Below, piece after piece: positions 18,659 to 27,519 of a stretch of DNA of 64,000 bases. The DNA lies in NCBI RefSeq assembly GCF_002843305.1, contig NZ_PGSG01000059.1, forward strand, positions 1 through 64,000. The letters are read 5' to 3'. Under the pieces are notes generated by a model. That model saw nothing but the letters and a program-made list of their open reading frames with translations. It did no database searches and was not told the origin of the DNA. A program made the position numbers and the translations under genes. The stretch is from Streptomyces barkulensis (lineage in GTDB: Bacteria; Actinomycetota; Actinomycetes; Streptomycetales; Streptomycetaceae). Numbering within the stretch: position 1 is the stretch's first letter; every line of letters starts with the position of its first letter.

Positions 18659-19836
18659 TCGTGGTGGGTGCGGGGCCGGTCGGGCTGACGGCGGCGCTCG
18701 CGCTGCGTGCCCGCGGCCGGGAGGTGACGCTGCTGGAGGCCGATCCCGAGGACAGGCGGCGGCCGGGCAGCAGGGCGCTGTTCGTGCACGGCGGGACCCT
18801 GCGTCTGCTGGACCGCGTCGCGCCGGGCCTGGGGGCCCGCATCGCCGCGTACGGCGTGGTGTGGCCGGAGCGCAGGACCCTCTACCGCGGCCGGGAGGTC
18901 TACGCCCGGACCTACCCCCCGCGTCCGGCGGGCGGGAGGCTCCCGCCGTTCACCAGCCTGCGCCAGGTGGACACCGAGCGGTTCCTGCTGGAGGCCTGCG
19001 CGGCGGCCGGGGTGCGCATCGTGTGGGACGCGCCCGTCCGCGACGTCCGTTCCGCGTCCGGCGGTGTGACCGTCTCGGCGGAGGACGGGAGGTCCTGGCG
19101 GGCCCCGTACGTGATCGCCGCCGACGGGGCGCGGTCGGCGGTACGCAGATCCCTGGGCATCGCCATGGAGGGGCCGAGGCCGCCGGGGTTCCACGTCGTG
19201 GTGGACCTCGCGGACGGCGGCCGGGCCCCGTTGCCGTCGGCCAGGATCTTCCACTACGAGCATCCCGGGGCGGCGGGGCGCAGCGTGATGCTGGTGCCGT
19301 TCGCCGGCGGCCTCCAGGTGGACCTGCAGTGCCGTGAGCGCGACGACCCCGACTTCTTCGCCACGCCCGAGGGGGTGCGGGAGTGGCTGCCGCACGTGCT
19401 GCCCGCGCCGTGCTCCGAGCATCTGCTGTGGGTCGCGCGCTACCGGTTCCGTCTGGTGGTGGCCGACGCCTTCACCGACGTGCGGCGGCGGGTGCTCCTG
19501 GCCGGAGAGGCCGCCCACCTGTTCCCGCCCTTCGGCGCCCGCGGCATGAACAGCGGCATGGCCGACGCCGTGGCAGCGGCCGACGCCGTGGCCGACGCGG
19601 AGGCCGCACGGGATCGGGACCCGGTGCAACGGTTCGCCGAGGAGCGACGGGCCGCCGCGCTCCACAACCGGGCCGCCGCGGGCGAGGCGCTGCGGCACCT
19701 GCGTCCGGGAGGGGCACGGCGGCTGCGCCAGCGGGTGTCCGCCGCGCTGGCGCCCCGGGTGCCCTCCCTCGGGCGGTGGCTGGAGACGGCTCCCTACGGG
19801 CCGAGGTCCGGGCCGACGGCGAGGAGCAGGTACTGA
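18655..19836 (+). CDS. FAD-dependent monooxygenase (class A)
   Basis: GTG overlaps the ligase stop (GTGA); 393 residues. VVGAGPVGLTAALALRARG is the dinucleotide-binding loop, VIAADGARSAVR the DG motif, and VLLAGEAAHLFPPFGARGMNSG the GD motif of para-hydroxybenzoate-hydroxylase-type enzymes. It should hydroxylate an aromatic or activated carbon with NAD(P)H and O2. As the last gene of the cluster it may tailor the salicyl ring or the finished thiazoline. A decarboxylative hydroxylation of salicylate is also conceivable for the family, but would remove the starter unit. Confidence 0.9.
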   Translation: MIVVGAGPVGLTAALALRARGREVTLLEADPEDRRRPGSRALFVHGGTLRLLDRVAPGLGARIAAYGVVWPERRTLYRGREVYARTYPPRPAGGRLPPFTSLRQVDTERFLLEACAAAGVRIVWDAPVRDVRSASGGVTVSAEDGRSWRAPYVIAADGARSAVRRSLGIAMEGPRPPGFHVVVDLADGGRAPLPSARIFHYEHPGAAGRSVMLVPFAGGLQVDLQCRERDDPDFFATPEGVREWLPHVLPAPCSEHLLWVARYRFRLVVADAFTDVRRRVLLAGEAAHLFPPFGARGMNSGMADAVAAADAVADAEAARDRDPVQRFAEERRAAALHNRAAAGEALRHLRPGGARRLRQRVSAALAPRVPSLGRWLETAPYGPRSGPTARSRY

Positions 19837-19873
19837 ACCCCCGTCCGGCCCGCTCCGGCGCGGTGGCCCGGGA

Positions 19874-20536
19874 TCACGGCACGAGCCGGGCCGCCCACGC
19901 CAGGCCGCCGAGCAGATGGCCCCGGAAGGCGGGATCGGCGTAGGCCTCGGGGCTGTGGCCGAGGGCGGTGTAGAACGAGCGCCCCCCGGTGTTCTCGTGG
20001 CACCACGCCAGCGGGTGGTCCTCCCCCATCCCGCCGCCCTCGTAGGTGGACTCGTCGGCGCGGACCAGCACCCGCACCCGGCCGCGCGGACTGGCCCGGA
20101 AGTCGTACCACTCGTCGGTGAACGGCCAGGCGGCGCCCAGGTGCGCGGTGGCCGGGTGGTCGCGGTCCTCCACCACCGCCACGCCCGGCTGGAGTTCGGG
20201 ATGCCGCTCGAAACGGGCGCCGAGCAGTTCGCCGTACCAGGGCCAGTCGTACTCGGTGGTGGCCGCGGCGTGCACACCGACGAAGGCGCCGCCGGCGGCC
20301 GCGTACTCCCGCAGCGCCTCGCGGCTTTCGGGGGTCAGCACCTCGCCGCTGGTGGAGAGGAAGACCACCGCGCGGCAGCCGTCCAGCGCGGCGGTGAGGA
20401 CACCGGGGTCCTCGGTGGCCTCGACGGTGAGGCCCAGGCCGCCGCCGAGATCGCGGAAGGCCTCGACCCCGTGCGGGATGGAGTCGTGCCGGTAGCCGGT
20501 GGTCCGGGTGAAGACGAGGATCCGTTCAGCGTTCAT
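19874..20536 (-). CDS. ThuA-like domain protein
   Basis: The 220-residue protein begins ILVFTRTTGYRHDSIPHG and contains AVVFLSTSGEVLTPESREALREYAAAGGAFVGVHAA, ELLGARFERHPELQ and WYDFRASPR, all typical of ThuA (trehalose-utilization-type, glutamine-amidotransferase-like fold). Members act in sugar metabolism, but the exact reaction is not settled. It is convergent with the monooxygenase gene, and I take the NRPS cluster to end before it. Confidence 0.88.
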   Translation of the reverse strand: MNAERILVFTRTTGYRHDSIPHGVEAFRDLGGGLGLTVEATEDPGVLTAALDGCRAVVFLSTSGEVLTPESREALREYAAAGGAFVGVHAAATTEYDWPWYGELLGARFERHPELQPGVAVVEDRDHPATAHLGAAWPFTDEWYDFRASPRGRVRVLVRADESTYEGGGMGEDHPLAWCHENTGGRSFYTALGHSPEAYADPAFRGHLLGGLAWAARLVP

Positions 20537-20585
20537 GGCTCCATGATCCCCCGCCCCGGTACCGCGCCGGACTACGCTCGTCGGC

Positions 20586-20978
20586 ATGCCAGCACGTATC
20601 AAGGACCTGGTCGTGGACGCCGCGGACCACCAGGCGCTCGCCGACTGGTGGTGTGCCGCGCTGGGGTACGAGCGCCGCAGGCCGCTGGGCCAGCCTCCCC
20701 CGCCGGCGGAGTGGGCGGTGGCCATCCACCATCCGCAGGACGCCGGGCCGGTGATCTGGTTCACCCCGGTGCCGGATCCCGCGGCCGGCCGGAACCGGGT
20801 GCGCTTCGACGTGTGGGGCGACACCGGCGAGTTCCTCGCACTGGGGGCCACCATGGTGCGGCGGCATGACGAGGACACCGGGTGGGACGTCCTGGCCGAC
20901 CCGGAGGGCAACGAGTTCGGCGTGTTCGCCCCGCGTTCCCCGGGGCTCCATCTCTCGGGCGGGAGGACCACCCTGTGA
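20586..20978 (+). CDS. VOC (glyoxalase-like) family protein
   Basis: The 130-residue single-domain protein has the VOC layout: IKDLVVDAADHQALADWWCAALGYE at the start, then IWFTPVPDPAAGRNRVRFDVW, and DVLADPEGNEFGVFAP at the end. This is the actinobacterial glyoxalase/bleomycin-resistance-like subgroup, commonly of unknown substrate. It is divergent from ThuA with about 50 bases between, and coupled to the Nudix gene (GTGA). Confidence 0.87.
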   Translation: MPARIKDLVVDAADHQALADWWCAALGYERRRPLGQPPPPAEWAVAIHHPQDAGPVIWFTPVPDPAAGRNRVRFDVWGDTGEFLALGATMVRRHDEDTGWDVLADPEGNEFGVFAPRSPGLHLSGGRTTL

Positions 20979-21418
20979 CGGGCGCCGCCGACTCCATACC
21001 CGGTTCGCCCGGCCCCGTACGAAGGCTCATCGACACGGTGGCGTGGGTGCATCTGCGCGACGGCGTGATCCTGGGCGCCCGTACGCGCGGCAAGGATCTC
21101 TTCTACATCCCGGGCGGCAAGCGCCATGCCGGGGAGAGCGACGAGCAGACCCTGCTGCGGGAGGTCGAGGAGGAGTTGACCGTGGCGATCGTGCCGGGCA
21201 CGGTCGCCCATGTGGGCACGTACGAGGCCCCGGTGGACGCGGACAGCCCTCAGGTGGTGGTGCGGATGGCCTGCTACACCGGCGACTACCGCGGCACGCT
21301 CGCCGCCGCCGGCGAGATCGAGGAGATCCGCCTGCTGTCGTACGCCGACCGCGATCTGGTACCGCCGGTGGACCAGCTGGTCTTCGACGAACTGCACGCC
21401 GCGGGGAGGCTGTCGTGA
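20975..21418 (+). CDS. Nudix hydrolase
   Basis: GTG at 20975 overlaps the VOC stop. The 147-residue protein has the Nudix box GGKRHAGESDEQTLLREVEEEL (here GKRHAGES...REVEEEL), matching Gx5Ex7REUxEE for metal-dependent hydrolysis of nucleoside diphosphate derivatives. The fold continues through VAHVGTYEAPVDAD and EIEEIRLLSYADRD. The substrate cannot be told. It may share transcription with the VOC gene only. Confidence 0.9.
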   Translation: MTGAADSIPGSPGPVRRLIDTVAWVHLRDGVILGARTRGKDLFYIPGGKRHAGESDEQTLLREVEEELTVAIVPGTVAHVGTYEAPVDADSPQVVVRMACYTGDYRGTLAAAGEIEEIRLLSYADRDLVPPVDQLVFDELHAAGRLS

Positions 21419-21527
21419 CCGCTCCCGCCGCGGAACCGCGCGAGACCGTGCCCGGCGACCTGCCCCCCTCTTCCGCTTCCGGCTCGCCCCGGAGGCCAAC
21501 ACGCGCTGGTGCTGCGCTGACGGTGGC

Positions 21528-23444
21528 TCAGGCGGGGGCGGTCTCGACCGCTCCGGGGCCGGATCCGGCCGGACCCGCCGTCTTGGGGCCCGCCGTCTCC
21601 GGTCCGGCCGGATCGGGCCCCGCCGCCCGGGACCCCGCCGAATCGGGGAGGACGGCGTCGCGCCGCAGCAGGGCCGCGTAGCGCCCGTCGCGCGCGATGA
21701 GCTCGTCGTGGGTGCCGCGCTCGGCGATCCGGCCGCCGTCGAGGACGACGATCTGGTCGGCGTCGCGGATGGTCGACAGACGGTGGGCGATCGTCAGCGT
21801 GGTGCGGCCCGCGGCCAGCGCGTCGACGGCCCGCTGGACCGCCTGCTCGGTGCGGGTGTCCAGGGCGCTGGTGGCCTCGTCGAGGATGAGGACGGGCGGG
21901 TCGCGCAGAATGGTGCGGGCGAGGGCCAGGCGCTGCTTCTCGCCTCCGGAGAAGCGGTATCCGCGCTCGCCGACGAGGGTGTCGTAGCCCTCGGGCAGCG
22001 AGGCGATGTGCTCGTGGATCTGGGCGGCGCGGGCCGCGGCCTCGATCTCGGCGTCGGTGGCGCCGGGGCGGGCGAAGCGGAGGTTGTCGGCGACGGACGC
22101 GTGGAAGAGGTAGGTCTCCTGCGACACCACGCCCACCGTCCGGGCCAGGGAGTCGAAGTCCAGCTCCCGTACGTCGACGCCGTCGATGGTGACCCGGCCT
22201 CCGGTGACGTCGTACAGCCGGGGCACCAGATAGCTCAGTGTGCTCTTGCCGGATCCGGTGGCGCCGACGACGGCGAGGCTGCTGCCCGCCGGGACGGTCA
22301 GATCGATGCCGCCGAGCGTGGGGGTGGCCGAGTCGGGGTCGTAGGAGAAGCTGACGTCCTCGAAGCGGACCTCGCCGCGTGCCCGCCCCAGCCTCACGGG
22401 CCGGGCGGGCTCGGTGATGTCCACCGGCAGGTCCAGGTACTCGAAGATGCGCTGGAAGAGCGCGAGCGAGGTCTGCACCTGCACGCCGGTGCTCAGCAGG
22501 GAGACGGTCGGGCGCAGCAGGCCCTGCTGGAGGGTGACGAAGGCGACCAGGGTGCCGATGGAGAAGGCCGGGCCGCCGAGGTGGAGGAGCAGCCCGGCCG
22601 CCCAGTACAGCAGCGCCGGGATGGCCGCCATGATGATGCCGATGACCGACATGCGCCAGCGTCCGGCCATGTTGGAGCGGATCTCCAGGTCCGCCAGCCG
22701 TTCCGACTCCTCGGAGAAGGAGCGGGTGAGGGAGTCGGCGCGGCCCATGGTGCGGCCCAGCAGGATGCCGCTGACCGACAGCGACTCGGTCACCATCGCC
22801 GACATCGCCGCCATCTGCTTCTGCCGCCGGGTGGCGATCTTCTTGCGCTCCCGGCCCACCCTGCGGCTTATCCAGACGAACAACGGCATCAGCAGCAGGG
22901 AGACGAGGGTGAGCCGCCAGTCCAGCACCAGCATCGCCACGATCGTCGCCACCACGCTGGTGAGGTTGGAGACCAGGGAGGTCGCGGTGGAGGTGACCGT
23001 GGCCTGCATTCCCCCGATGTCGTTGGCGATGCGGGACTGGACCTCGCCGGTGCGGGTGCGGGTGAAGAACGCCAGGGGCATCCGCTGGAGCTTGGCGTAG
23101 ACCCCGGTGCGCAGGTCGTGCATGACGTGCTGGCCGACGGTGGTGCTGATCAGCGTCTGGAGGACGTTGAATACGCTGGTCAGCACCGCCGTGGCGATCA
23201 TGCCGAGGGCGAGCAGGGACAGCAGGCCGGTGCGCTGCTCGGGGATGGCCACGTCGAGGATCTCGCGCAGCAGGAACGGCGAGGCCACCGACACCAGCGA
23301 GGAGGCGCCGACCAGCAGTCCGACCACGGCCAGCCGCCCGCGGTAGGGGCGGAAGAGGCGCAGGATGCGGCGGATCTGGGCGGGCGGCTGCGGCTCGTCC
23401 TTCCCCCTCCGCGGTGGGGTCCAGTCGGGTTCGTCGCGGTGCAA
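21528..23444 (-). CDS. ABC exporter, fused TMD-NBD (MsbA/BmrA type)
   Basis: TTG at 23444 is preceded on the minus strand by AAGGAGCG; 638 residues. A six-helix ABC1 domain (from LAVVGLLVGASSLVSVASPF) is followed by an NBD with Walker A GATGSGKST, Q-loop VVSQETYLFHASV, signature FSGGEKQRLALAR, Walker B VLILDEATSALD and H-loop TIAHRLSTI. All catalytic elements are intact, so it can work as a homodimer exporting lipids or drugs. The C-terminal tail is a Gly/Pro/Ala repeat (DPAGPETAGPKTAGPAGSGP). It is divergent from the ABC pair at 23763. Confidence 0.93.
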   Translation of the reverse strand: MHRDEPDWTPPRRGKDEPQPPAQIRRILRLFRPYRGRLAVVGLLVGASSLVSVASPFLLREILDVAIPEQRTGLLSLLALGMIATAVLTSVFNVLQTLISTTVGQHVMHDLRTGVYAKLQRMPLAFFTRTRTGEVQSRIANDIGGMQATVTSTATSLVSNLTSVVATIVAMLVLDWRLTLVSLLLMPLFVWISRRVGRERKKIATRRQKQMAAMSAMVTESLSVSGILLGRTMGRADSLTRSFSEESERLADLEIRSNMAGRWRMSVIGIIMAAIPALLYWAAGLLLHLGGPAFSIGTLVAFVTLQQGLLRPTVSLLSTGVQVQTSLALFQRIFEYLDLPVDITEPARPVRLGRARGEVRFEDVSFSYDPDSATPTLGGIDLTVPAGSSLAVVGATGSGKSTLSYLVPRLYDVTGGRVTIDGVDVRELDFDSLARTVGVVSQETYLFHASVADNLRFARPGATDAEIEAAARAAQIHEHIASLPEGYDTLVGERGYRFSGGEKQRLALARTILRDPPVLILDEATSALDTRTEQAVQRAVDALAAGRTTLTIAHRLSTIRDADQIVVLDGGRIAERGTHDELIARDGRYAALLRRDAVLPDSAGSRAAGPDPAGPETAGPKTAGPAGSGPGAVETAPA

Positions 23445-23762
23445 TGCGCTCCTTCGGCGGTCGGCGGGGGGCGGTGCCGGCCGCCCGGCGGGCGGCCGGC
23501 CCCGGCTCACCAGCCTACGGTCGCCCGCACGCCGGGTGCCCGTCCGCGCCGTCCGGGCGGGCGGCGCCGTGCCCGGACGGCGGCCTCCCGGACAGCGGTC
23601 CCCCGTCCGGTGGGCTTCCGGTCCGAACCGTGTACCGGACCTGCTCATGCCGTACCTCGTCCCATCCCCGCGCGGAAAACCCTTTGCCCTCCCGCCGGAG
23701 ATGACGGAAGGCTTGCACGGCCTCCTCCGCTTGTCCGACATCGAGACCGTTTCCGGGACGTC
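23445..23762. other. Divergent intergenic region between ABC genes
   Basis: About 318 bases separate two divergent ABC exporter genes and must hold both promoters. The left third is extremely G/C-rich; the right third (from ~23640) is slightly richer in A and T. I find no convincing -35/-10 pair, dyad or small gene here. Confidence 0.5.
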
Positions 23763-25625
23763 ATGCGCATTCGCGATCTTCCATATCCCGATCCCGGCGA
23801 CCCCGACGTACGGTCCGGGGCCCGCCTCATGCTCTGGCTGTGGCGCGCGCAGCTGGGCGGCCAGCTGAAGGCGCTGGCCTGGGGGACGCTCCACATGGCG
23901 GCGGTCGCCTCCTTCCCCCTGGCCGTGGGCATGGCCGTGCAGGCCGCCACCGAGCGCTCCGGGAACCGGCTGGTCCTCGCGGGCGCCCTGACCGTGGCGC
24001 TGGGTCTGGCGGTCACCGTCGGCGACACCATGCTGCACCGTGCCGCCGTCACCAACTGGATCACCGCCGCGGCCCGGGTGCAGCAGCTGCTGGCCCGGCG
24101 GACCGCCGAGCTGGGGGCCGCACTGACCCGGCGGGTGGCGGCGGGCGAGGTGGTGGCCGTCTCCACCGGGGACATCGAGAAGATCGGCTGGTTCGTCGAG
24201 GCCGTCTCCCGCTTCGGCGCCGCTTCGCTGACCACGGCCGGAGTGTGCGCGGCCCTGGTGGTGTACGAGCCACTGCTGGGCACCGTGGTGGCGTTGGGCG
24301 TGCTGGCGCTGGTGGCGGCCGTACTGCCGCTGCTGCCGCCGGCGACCCGCCGGGCGGACGCGCAGCGGGCGAAGGCCGGGCGGGCCACCGAGCTGGCCGC
24401 CGACACCGTGGCCGGGCTGCGGGTGCTGCGCGGCATCGGAGGCGAGGAGCTGTTCCTCGGCAGGTACCGAAGGGCCTCGCAGGAGGTGCGGCGGGCGGCG
24501 GTGCGGACCGCGCGGATGTGGTCGCTGATCGACGCCGTGCAGGTGGTGCTGCCGGGGGTGCTGCTGATCGCGGTGGTCTGGCTGGGGGCGCGGCTGGCGC
24601 TGGAGGGCACGGTCGCCGTGGGTGAACTGGTGACGGTGTACGGCGCGGTGACCTTCCTGCTCTTCCCGCTGCGGCTCTTCCAGGAGATCGCCATGGCCTA
24701 CTCCTTCTCCCGCCCCTCGGCCGAGCGGGCCGCCCGGGTCCTGGCGCTGAGCCGCGGGACGCGGACGGACGCCGCGGTGGCGCGCGACGGCGCGCGGGTG
24801 CTGCCGGACGGCGACCTGTACGACCCGGTGAGCGGGCTGCTCGCCCCGGCCGGAAGCCTGACCGCGGTGGTGTGCGGCGACCCCGACGAGGCCGGCCGGC
24901 TCGCCGAACGTCTGGGCGGACACGGCACCGGATCCGGAACCGGGGCGCCGTCGGTGCTGCTGGGCGGGGTCGCCCTGGACGAGGTGCCGCTGGAGACGGC
25001 CCGTACCGCCGTACTGGTCCAGGACAAGGACCCGGTGCTGCTGTCGGGCACCCTGGAGGAACTGCTCGACGTGCCGTCGTCCGGCGCGGTCGCGCCCGGG
25101 CGGGCGCTGGAGGCGGCCCGGTGCGGCGATGTGCTCGCCGCACTGGCGCGCGCCGGGGGCGCCCCGGGCGGCGACCCGATGCGGGCCCGGATCACCGAGC
25201 GCGGCAGGTCGCTGTCGGGCGGCCAGCGCCAGCGACTGGCACTGGCCCGGTCGCTGGTCGCCGATCCGCGGGTGCTGGTGCTGGACGAGCCGACCAGCGC
25301 CGTCGACTCGCACACCGAGGCACGTGTCGCCGACGCGCTGCGCAGGCTGCGGGCCGGCCGCACCACGGTGGTGTTCTCCTCCAGCCCGCTGCTGCTGGAC
25401 CGGGCCGACCGGGTGGTGTTCGTCTCCGGCGGCGAGGCCGCCGCGGTGGGCACCCACCGGGAGCTGCTGGCGGACGAGCCGGGGTACCGCGCGGTGGTCA
25501 CCCGTGAGGCCGGCGGCGATGACGACGGCGCCGACATCGCCGACACGGCCGGCGAGGACGAACTCGCGGCCGACGCGGCCGGGAGCCGGGGGCCGCGGCA
25601 CGAGTGGATGGAGGAGAGCGCATGA
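23763..25625 (+). CDS. ABC half-transporter with degenerate Walker A
   Basis: ATG at 23763; 620 residues: a six-helix ABC1 domain (residues ~20-310), then an NBD. Where Walker A should be, the sequence reads VVCGDPDEAGRLAERL, with no GxxGxGK[ST]. The H-loop His is also lost (VVFSSSPLLLDRADR). The signature LSGGQRQRLALARS and Walker B VLVLDEPTSAVD are intact. The downstream partner has the opposite pattern, so the two should form a heterodimer with one ATPase site. The C-terminus is acidic. Substrate unknown. Confidence 0.9.
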   Translation: MRIRDLPYPDPGDPDVRSGARLMLWLWRAQLGGQLKALAWGTLHMAAVASFPLAVGMAVQAATERSGNRLVLAGALTVALGLAVTVGDTMLHRAAVTNWITAAARVQQLLARRTAELGAALTRRVAAGEVVAVSTGDIEKIGWFVEAVSRFGAASLTTAGVCAALVVYEPLLGTVVALGVLALVAAVLPLLPPATRRADAQRAKAGRATELAADTVAGLRVLRGIGGEELFLGRYRRASQEVRRAAVRTARMWSLIDAVQVVLPGVLLIAVVWLGARLALEGTVAVGELVTVYGAVTFLLFPLRLFQEIAMAYSFSRPSAERAARVLALSRGTRTDAAVARDGARVLPDGDLYDPVSGLLAPAGSLTAVVCGDPDEAGRLAERLGGHGTGSGTGAPSVLLGGVALDEVPLETARTAVLVQDKDPVLLSGTLEELLDVPSSGAVAPGRALEAARCGDVLAALARAGGAPGGDPMRARITERGRSLSGGQRQRLALARSLVADPRVLVLDEPTSAVDSHTEARVADALRRLRAGRTTVVFSSSPLLLDRADRVVFVSGGEAAAVGTHRELLADEPGYRAVVTREAGGDDDGADIADTAGEDELAADAAGSRGPRHEWMEESA

Positions 25626-27403
25626 TCGGCGTCGCACCGCCCGCCCATGATCCCGCCGCGTCCGAGGCGGCCGCGACTCTGCCGGTCGGCGCGCCGGGTA
25701 CCGTGCGCGCCTACGTCGGCGAACTGGTCCGCCGGCACCGCCGGGCCTTCGCCGTGCTGGTGTCGGTGAACGCCGTCGCGGTGCTGGCCTCCATGGCCGG
25801 CCCCTATCTGCTGGGGCGGGTGGTGGAGGACCTCGCGGCGGGGACCCGCGATCTGCGCCTGGAGCGCACCGTCGTCCTGTTCGCCGTGGCCCTGGTCGTC
25901 CAGACGGTCTTCGTCCAGCAGGTACGGCTGCGCGGGGCGGTGCTGGGTGAGCGGATGCTGGCGGATCTGCGCGAGGACTTCCTGGTCCGCTCGGTGCGGC
26001 TGCCGCCGGGTGTGCTGGAGCGGGCCGGTACGGGTGACCTGCTGTCCAGGATCACCACCGACATCGACCGGCTGGCGGGCGCCATGCGCGAGGCGGTGCC
26101 CCAGCTGTCGATCGGCGTCGTCTGGGCCGCGCTGCTGCTGGGCGCGCTCACGGCCACCGCGCCGCCGCTGGCGCTGTCCGTCGTGATCGCCCTGCCGCTG
26201 CTGCTGGCGGGCTGCCGCTGGTACTACCGGCGGGCGCCCGGCGCCTACCGCTGTGAGGCGGCGGGCTACGCCGCCGTCGCCGCCGCCCTGGCCGAGACCG
26301 TGGACGCCGGGCGGACGGTGGAGGCCCACCGGCTGGGCCCGCGCCGGATCGCCCTGTCCGAGCACCGCATCGGCCGGTGGACGGCGTGGGAGCGGTACAC
26401 GCTGTGGTTGCGCACCGTCCTCTTCCCCGTCGTCAACGGCACCCATGTGCTGATCCTCGGCTCGGTGCTGATGCTCGGCGGCTTCTTCGTGCTGCGGGGC
26501 TGGATCTCGGTCGGCGAGCTGACGACGGGCGCGCTGCTGGCACAGATGCTGGTCGAACCGATCGGCCTGATCCTGCGCTGGTACGACGAGCTCCAGACCG
26601 CCCAGGTGTCCCTGGCCCGGCTGGTCGGGGTACGGGAGATCGAGCCGGAGTCCGGCGACGGCACGCTGCTCCCGGACGGCCGCGAGGTGCGGGCCGGCCA
26701 GGTGCGGTTCGGCTACGGCGCGGGCGGCGACGTACTGCACGGGGTGTCGCTGGACGTCGCGCCCGGTACGCGGGTCGCGCTGGTGGGGCCGTCGGGGGCG
26801 GGCAAGTCCACGCTGGGCCGGCTGCTGGCGGGGATCTACGCGCCGCGGGCGGGCGAGGTCACGCTCGGCGGGGCCGAGCTGTCCCGGATGCCCGCGGAAC
26901 GTGTACGCGAACACGTGGCGCTGGTCAATCAGGAGCACCACGTCTTCGTCGGTTCGCTGCGCGACAACCTGCTGCTGGCGAACGCGGGCGCCGGCGACGC
27001 CGAGCTGTGGGCCGCCCTCGCCGCGGTGGACGCCGACGGCTGGGCCCGGAAGCTGGCCGACGGCCTGGACAGCGAGGTCGGCTCGGGCGGGGAGGCGATC
27101 ACCCCGGCCCAGGCCCAGCAGATCGCACTGGCCCGGCTGGTGCTGGCCGATCCGCACACCCTGGTGCTGGACGAGGCGACGTCCCTGCTGGACCCGCGTG
27201 CCGCACGGCATCTGGAGCACTCCCTGGCGCGGGTGCTCAGGGGGCGCACCGTGGTGGCGATCGCGCACCGGCTGCACACCGCGCATGACGCGGATGTGAT
27301 CGCGGTCGTGGAGGACGGCCGGATCAGCGAGCTGGGAAGCCACGGTGAGCTGGTCGCCGCCGACGGCGCCTACGCCGCGCTGTGGCGGTCCTGGCACGGC
27401 TGA
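25622..27403 (+). CDS. ABC half-transporter with degenerate signature motif
   Basis: ATG overlaps the partner's stop (ATGA); 593 residues. The membrane domain spans ~30-320. The NBD has intact Walker A GPSGAGKSTLG, Q-loop LVNQEHHVFVGS, Walker B LVLDEATSLLD and H-loop VAIAHRLHTA. The signature motif, however, reads ITPAQAQQIALARL instead of LSGGQ. It thus supplies the ATP-binding half of the single composite site, completed by LSGGQ from the upstream protein. It ends before a long palindrome. Confidence 0.92.
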   Translation: MIGVAPPAHDPAASEAAATLPVGAPGTVRAYVGELVRRHRRAFAVLVSVNAVAVLASMAGPYLLGRVVEDLAAGTRDLRLERTVVLFAVALVVQTVFVQQVRLRGAVLGERMLADLREDFLVRSVRLPPGVLERAGTGDLLSRITTDIDRLAGAMREAVPQLSIGVVWAALLLGALTATAPPLALSVVIALPLLLAGCRWYYRRAPGAYRCEAAGYAAVAAALAETVDAGRTVEAHRLGPRRIALSEHRIGRWTAWERYTLWLRTVLFPVVNGTHVLILGSVLMLGGFFVLRGWISVGELTTGALLAQMLVEPIGLILRWYDELQTAQVSLARLVGVREIEPESGDGTLLPDGREVRAGQVRFGYGAGGDVLHGVSLDVAPGTRVALVGPSGAGKSTLGRLLAGIYAPRAGEVTLGGAELSRMPAERVREHVALVNQEHHVFVGSLRDNLLLANAGAGDAELWAALAAVDADGWARKLADGLDSEVGSGGEAITPAQAQQIALARLVLADPHTLVLDEATSLLDPRAARHLEHSLARVLRGRTVVAIAHRLHTAHDADVIAVVEDGRISELGSHGELVAADGAYAALWRSWHG

Positions 27404-27431
27404 TCCGGGCCCCCTTCCTCCTCTTCCTCCT

Positions 27432-27477
27432 CTTCCTCCTCCGCGTCCCGGAGCGCTCCGGGACGCGGAGGAGGAAG
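27432..27477. terminator. 46-bp perfect palindrome, bidirectional terminator
   Basis: The sequence from 27432 to 27477 is a perfect 23+23 palindrome centred between 27454 and 27455, with core ccggagcgctccgg and outer arms ttcctcctcc / ggaggaggaa. It lies between the convergent ABC and membrane-protein genes. The left arm is preceded by further ttcctcctc direct repeats from about 27414. A strong hairpin serving both genes is the simplest reading. Confidence 0.8.
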
Positions 27478-27519
27478 GGGGCGGGGCGTGCGGCCGGGGG
27501 CGGCTCGGCCGAGGGTGGC

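Noticed and set aside
21415-21681. A GTG-started frame following the Nudix gene by GTGA overlap.
   Set aside because: After about 25 codons it runs antisense to the repetitive C-terminal tail of the ABC exporter, with no domain or conservation signal I can see.
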